Shown here one piece after another: positions 5,705 to 8,706 of a stretch of DNA of 8,706 nucleotides. A model generated the notes under the pieces. The model was not told where the DNA came from, ran no database searches, and worked only from the letters and a program-made list of their open reading frames with translations. The translations under genes were made by a program, and so were the position numbers. Position 1 is the first letter of the stretch, and each line of letters opens with the position of its first letter. Source of the stretch: Flavobacteriales bacterium UBA4011 (GTDB taxonomy: Bacteria; Bacteroidota; Bacteroidia; Flavobacteriales_D; Crocinitomicaceae); the NCBI GenBank assembly GCA_002384725.1, contig DGBF01000101.1, positions 1,825-10,530 of the forward strand. The letters run 5' to 3'.

Positions 5705-7960
5705 ATGAAATTCAAATTTCTACTCTTTCTGCTGCTACCTTTATTTTCAATTGGCCAGGATTATCCCTTGCTGAACGCTGAAGAAAGAGCTTACTTGTAT
5801 CACATCGTTAAAAAAAGTCCGATTCTAGACCAGAACTTTGGACGATTCTTTGAGTACCAAGGTCCGGAAATTTTGCACAAGAATGGTGAAATTCACTACG
5901 ATTCCATCGAAGAAATGATCATCTCGAATCCGGAAAATTTATTGATTCGAAGTGAAGAAATTGCCAAATCTCCCGTAGGTTTAATTGCTGAAGCGGCAAA
6001 CAAAATGGCGATTTGGGAACTGAACAAAGCCTTGATTGAAAATCGAAAAAAGGAAGAAGACCAGAGTTTACATTTGGTGCAGGAATACAAAGAATTTGAA
6101 GCCTATTTGTTCCCAAAACTACCTGACAACGCTTTTAAAGAAAAGACAGGTCAGTTTGTCCTCCAACCAAAATTCGACAATGTCTTCAACCCTAGTCTAT
6201 CTTTGGATGATAAAATTGCGATGCTCGAATCGTTGCGTTATCTGGACCAGCAAGATATCTTAATTTCCTTGAATGCTATCAGCTACGCAACCAACGTCTA
6301 TGTGGAGAAACGCTCATTTGAAATTTTTAAATCTTTGGGTGGCCGAGCCGATTATTACATCAATGTTCTAGTAGCTGCTGGCGATGGCAGCAATACATCA
6401 GGTTTACTCAACGAAAGAGAAAAAGATGAAAAAGGACGCTGGAACAAAGGTTTACCGAAAGCTGTTGGCCTTTTCCCTTATCATTTATCGATTAAAGAAA
6501 CAGAAGGCAAAAAGAAAAAAGTAGAATCTAAAATAGAGCCTGCCCGAATCACAACACATGTCTTTCAAACAGCTGGAAATAACCGTTTGACGAATATTCA
6601 TTTCGATGTTTGGGGATACAACGACAATAAACAAACAACGGTAGTCATTGAGAAAAGCGGAAAAAGTTACCGTTTGTTTGGATCGGGTTCTACTCGTTTT
6701 CTTTCCCCAGATTCTGCTTTTGTTGGCACCGGAACTTTCCAAAGTATAATCGACGTCCTTGAATTCAATAAGATGGCGAAGCTCGAGGATATGATCTACG
6801 GTAAGAAAGGCTTTGATTATGGGATCGAATACAACACCAAAAAGCGAGACGAAACAGAATTGAAAATTGAGAAAGCGGAGAAAAGTCACAGCGACTTAGG
6901 GTATACTCCGATAAAAACGAGCTCAAGGACTTCGCGCAAGATTAAAAAAGACCGACGTAAAAGCAAAACGTTGAAAGATTATCAACCGACAACGGATAGC
7001 AATCAAAAACAAAAGAAAGAATCTCAAAATTCTATCGTTCGACTTTACGGAAGATTTGAATCCTATAAAGCGAAAATCGTTGAACTAGAAGAACAAAAGC
7101 TAGAAGCGATGGACGTAATGGCGAAATACCGGTTCAAATTAGACTATTACAAACAAAACTTTGGACGCAAACCTGTTCCATATACCGAAGAAGATGGATT
7201 GTACTTATTTGCCGATTCCACCACTTTTGATATCAAAACACAGGAGTTTGTATTTAAAGAAACCGCAGACACCACTGCCTTTGATGTACGTTTAATTGCC
7301 ATTCCCGTTTCGTCACTTTCGGATGAAGCAGATGAAGTGATGCTGCACATTAACGTTGCCGGTGCAACACCAAACTACGATGCCCGTTTGCAATTACAAC
7401 TGCAGGATGTTTTTGAATCAGACCAATTTGATTTATCGGATAAATTACTCCTACCGAAAGATAGTGTGGCGATGCAGTTATTTTTTGAAGGATTGTTAGA
7501 CAAAAAAGTAGATTTTTCTATAGTCGCCCGAGGAAATGGTATCGGTGAATGGAATGGCGTAAAAGTAAAAAAGGCGAATCCACAGGAGGAAGAAGAAAGC
7601 TACTCCTCTGACAAAATGGATGAAGCGTACCGCAGATTGCGTTTATCCGAGGTATACATCAATTTGGGGCGTGAGATCCAGTTGGAAATCAACTCATTTA
7701 CAGATCCTGTTCAATCGAATGTAAAATTGGAGAACCCTGAACTCGAGACCCAAATGACGTCCAACAATTGGAGTAAAAATGAAATGCTCAGTGCCATGCG
7801 AACACTAATAATTTTGAGAAAGCTTAAGGACGAAGTGAATACATTGGCAGGTCAATATTTGTTGCGAACGGATGCGAAAATTGTTATTGACCGTTTCAAC
7901 AAAGAGGTTCAAAAAACCAAGATAAGTGTCGGGACGAGTTCTTTGAAAGTCAAAATTTAA
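5705..7960 (+). CDS. Secreted protein of unknown function, 751 residues
   Basis: I do not recognise this protein. Residues 1-18 form a Sec signal peptide: MKFK, a leucine/phenylalanine core, then FSIGQDY with likely cleavage after Gly17 or Gln18. There is no lipobox cysteine and no cysteine anywhere, so a soluble periplasmic, exported or outer-membrane-associated protein is likely. The mature chain starts with a helical, charged segment (about 20-135). A region rich in beta strands follows (about 280-350, containing HFDVWGY and SYRLFGSGSTRFLSPDSAFVGTGTF). Next are a very basic linker (about 378-440, with RKIKKDRRKSKTLKDY at 411-426) and a probable coiled coil (about 445-485). A second beta-rich part (about 498-615) and a helical C terminus (about 635-740) close the chain. 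No catalytic motif, further membrane helix or type IX sorting domain is evident. The basic linker could bind nucleic acid, peptidoglycan or an acidic partner. No Shine-Dalgarno precedes the ATG at 5705, which directly starts the signal peptide. It diverges from the exporter gene. Confidence 0.85.
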   Translation: MKFKFLLFLLLPLFSIGQDYPLLNAEERAYLYHIVKKSPILDQNFGRFFEYQGPEILHKNGEIHYDSIEEMIISNPENLLIRSEEIAKSPVGLIAEAANKMAIWELNKALIENRKKEEDQSLHLVQEYKEFEAYLFPKLPDNAFKEKTGQFVLQPKFDNVFNPSLSLDDKIAMLESLRYLDQQDILISLNAISYATNVYVEKRSFEIFKSLGGRADYYINVLVAAGDGSNTSGLLNEREKDEKGRWNKGLPKAVGLFPYHLSIKETEGKKKKVESKIEPARITTHVFQTAGNNRLTNIHFDVWGYNDNKQTTVVIEKSGKSYRLFGSGSTRFLSPDSAFVGTGTFQSIIDVLEFNKMAKLEDMIYGKKGFDYGIEYNTKKRDETELKIEKAEKSHSDLGYTPIKTSSRTSRKIKKDRRKSKTLKDYQPTTDSNQKQKKESQNSIVRLYGRFESYKAKIVELEEQKLEAMDVMAKYRFKLDYYKQNFGRKPVPYTEEDGLYLFADSTTFDIKTQEFVFKETADTTAFDVRLIAIPVSSLSDEADEVMLHINVAGATPNYDARLQLQLQDVFESDQFDLSDKLLLPKDSVAMQLFFEGLLDKKVDFSIVARGNGIGEWNGVKVKKANPQEEEESYSSDKMDEAYRRLRLSEVYINLGREIQLEINSFTDPVQSNVKLENPELETQMTSNNWSKNEMLSAMRTLIILRKLKDEVNTLAGQYLLRTDAKIVIDRFNKEVQKTKISVGTSSLKVKI

Positions 7961-8024
7961 AAGGGCGCTGGATTTGCTGGGGTAATTGAACTTAGATAAC
8001 GCCGATTTTGTAAGATGAAAAGTA

Positions 8025-8063
8025 GGATTTAAGTTATATAAATCCTTGAAAAGTGGATTTATA
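8025..8063. terminator. Two alternative hairpins between convergent genes
   Basis: Hairpin A pairs GGATTTA (8025-8031) with TAAATCC (8039-8045). Hairpin B pairs TATAAATCC (8037-8045) with GGATTTATA (8055-8063), nine perfect pairs around nine loop bases. They share the arm 8039-8045, so only one can form at a time. Hairpin B is the better candidate for a two-way terminator between the plus gene ending at 7960 and the minus gene ending at 8167, although neither side has a long T run. The arms arise from a direct repeat: TGAAAAGTAGGATTTA (8016-8031) and TGAAAAGTGGATTTA (8047-8061), identical but for one extra base. Confidence 0.4.
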
Positions 8064-8095
8064 AAGAACCATATTCAAAACAACAATGTAAGAAG

Positions 8096-8143
8096 CACAC
8101 AGATATCAGCGAAAATCCCAATAATCCGCATCATCTGTATTCT
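8096..8143. repeat. Degenerate copy of a Bacteroidota-type intergenic repeat
   Basis: The stretch contains ATCAGCGAAAATC, AATCCGCATCATCTGT and ATTC in order and is bounded by ACAGAT (8099-8104) and ATCTGT (8133-8138) in inverted orientation. It resembles, from memory, the non-coding repeats of the form 'cagcgaaaatccgcgtcatctgtgttc' that are scattered between genes in many Bacteroidota genomes. Internal units of about ten bases (AATCCGCATC, ATCTGTATTC) are visible. No reading frame crosses it. The match is by recollection and would be a decayed copy. Confidence 0.4.
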
Positions 8144-8166
8144 AACAAATCAAACCACTCAATAAC

Positions 8167-8706
8167 TTACTCGGATTCTTCCCCAAAAAACTTCGGATTA
8201 AAATTCATCAAATAAACTTTTTCGGTCGCTCTTGTCAAGGCGGTATAGAGCCATCTGAAGTAGCCTGAATCCAGCATTTCCTCTGTCAAATAACCCTGAT
8301 CGATAAACACATTGGCCCATTGTCCACCCTGCGATTTATGACAGGTAACGGCGTAGGCATATTTCACTTGGAGTGCATTGAAATAGGGGTTTTTCAAAAT
8401 TTTCTCGTAGCGTTTTCTTTTGTTTTTTTCGTCCGCATAGTCCTCTCCTATTTCAAAAAAGAGTTTTTTCATTTCGTCACGCGGTAAATTGGGTGCTTCG
8501 ACGGTCAAAGTATCCAACAGAACGATAATTTCCTTCTCAATTTCATTAGGATAATCAACAAAATCTACTCGAACATGGGCAAAACGAAAGCCATATAGCT
8601 CTTCGGTGCGCATCACTCTTTTCACGAGCAGCATTTCACCATTGGCGATAAATCCCATTGAGGATTCATCGGATAGCCAATAATAATTGTTCTTAACAGC
8701 CATCAG
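8167..8706 (-). CDS. RecD-like superfamily 1 DNA helicase, C-terminal part (5' end outside window)
   Basis: The reading frame enters from the right edge and ends at TAA (8169-8167), giving about 179 codons. The ATG at 8703 is an internal methionine: the preceding codon CTG (8706-8704) keeps the frame open, and MAVKNNYYWL is typical of the interior of RecD-like proteins of this phylum. The segment ends with a UvrD_C_2-type helicase domain. Motif V-like YAYAVTCHKSQGGQW and motif VI-like RWLYTALTRATEKVYL, where the arginine contacts ATP in relatives, are both intact. ATP hydrolysis would drive DNA unwinding in repair or recombination. The Walker A and B motifs must lie outside the window. The family may be a stand-alone RecD2-like helicase rather than the RecBCD alpha subunit; no recB or recC is visible to decide. 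It converges with the 5705 gene, with 206 bp between the stop codons. Confidence 0.88.
   Translation of the reverse strand: MMAVKNNYYWLSDESSMGFIANGEMLLVKRVMRTEELYGFRFAHVRVDFVDYPNEIEKEIIVLLDTLTVEAPNLPRDEMKKLFFEIGEDYADEKNKRKRYEKILKNPYFNALQVKYAYAVTCHKSQGGQWANVFIDQGYLTEEMLDSGYFRWLYTALTRATEKVYLMNFNPKFFGEESE

Noticed and set aside
6485..6889. Minus-strand open frame of 134 codons
   Set aside because: It is antisense within the 751-residue secreted protein. Its translation is low in recognisable structure and it has no promoter-like start.
8167..8703. A complete small gene starting at ATG 8703
   Set aside because: The frame is open through the window edge, and the sequence is plainly the C-terminal third or so of a RecD-like helicase lacking its Walker motifs.
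1..8706. CRISPR array, tRNA, rRNA, insertion sequence, phage or toxin-antitoxin module
   Set aside because: I looked through the gaps and frames and found no spaced repeat array, cloverleaf pattern, transposase motif or small two-gene cassette.

Overview
The window reads as chromosomal DNA of a Bacteroidota bacterium, most likely Flavobacteriales. The base composition is AT-rich. Shine-Dalgarno sequences are absent before the genes. Several gene fronts carry TAnnTTTG-like -7 boxes, which are typical of this phylum, and the one secreted protein has a flavobacterial signal peptide ending FSIGQDY. I cannot name a genus from the sequence alone.

Layout: the left part (28-5413) holds three genes, all on the minus strand. 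In transcription order they are a 758-residue RND-superfamily exporter of the HAE3/MMPL type (5413-3137), an NhaC-family Na+/H+ antiporter (3073-1628), and Ffh, the signal recognition particle GTPase (1377-28). The 63 bp gap between exporter and antiporter and the roughly 250 bp gap before ffh each hold promoter-like sequence, so these are probably neighbours with partly separate transcription rather than one tight operon. On the plus strand, divergent from the exporter, lies a 751-residue secreted, cysteine-free protein of unknown function (5705-7960). It converges on the C-terminal end of a RecD-like superfamily 1 helicase (8706-8167, minus strand), which runs off the right edge.

The coding genes are ordinary core or accessory functions, and I see no CRISPR array, transposase, phage gene, toxin-antitoxin pair or evident defence system. 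The most interesting material is intergenic. A near-perfect 16 bp terminator hairpin with a T-rich tail (5610-5650) sits between two divergent genes, where no coding gene needs it. With a TATCTTTG box about 190 bp upstream, this suggests either an undescribed small RNA of about 220 nt or a terminator-type attenuator in the leader of the 5705 gene.

Other intergenic features are two mutually exclusive hairpins between the convergent genes (8025-8063), a degenerate copy of what looks like a widespread Bacteroidota intergenic repeat (8096-8143), a 7 bp tandem repeat at the left edge (1-21), and a tandem octamer overlapping the ffh promoter (1403-1420).

The genes share a membrane and envelope flavour: co-translational membrane targeting by Ffh, two integral membrane transporters and one exported protein. 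Nothing in the sequence shows that they form one pathway.
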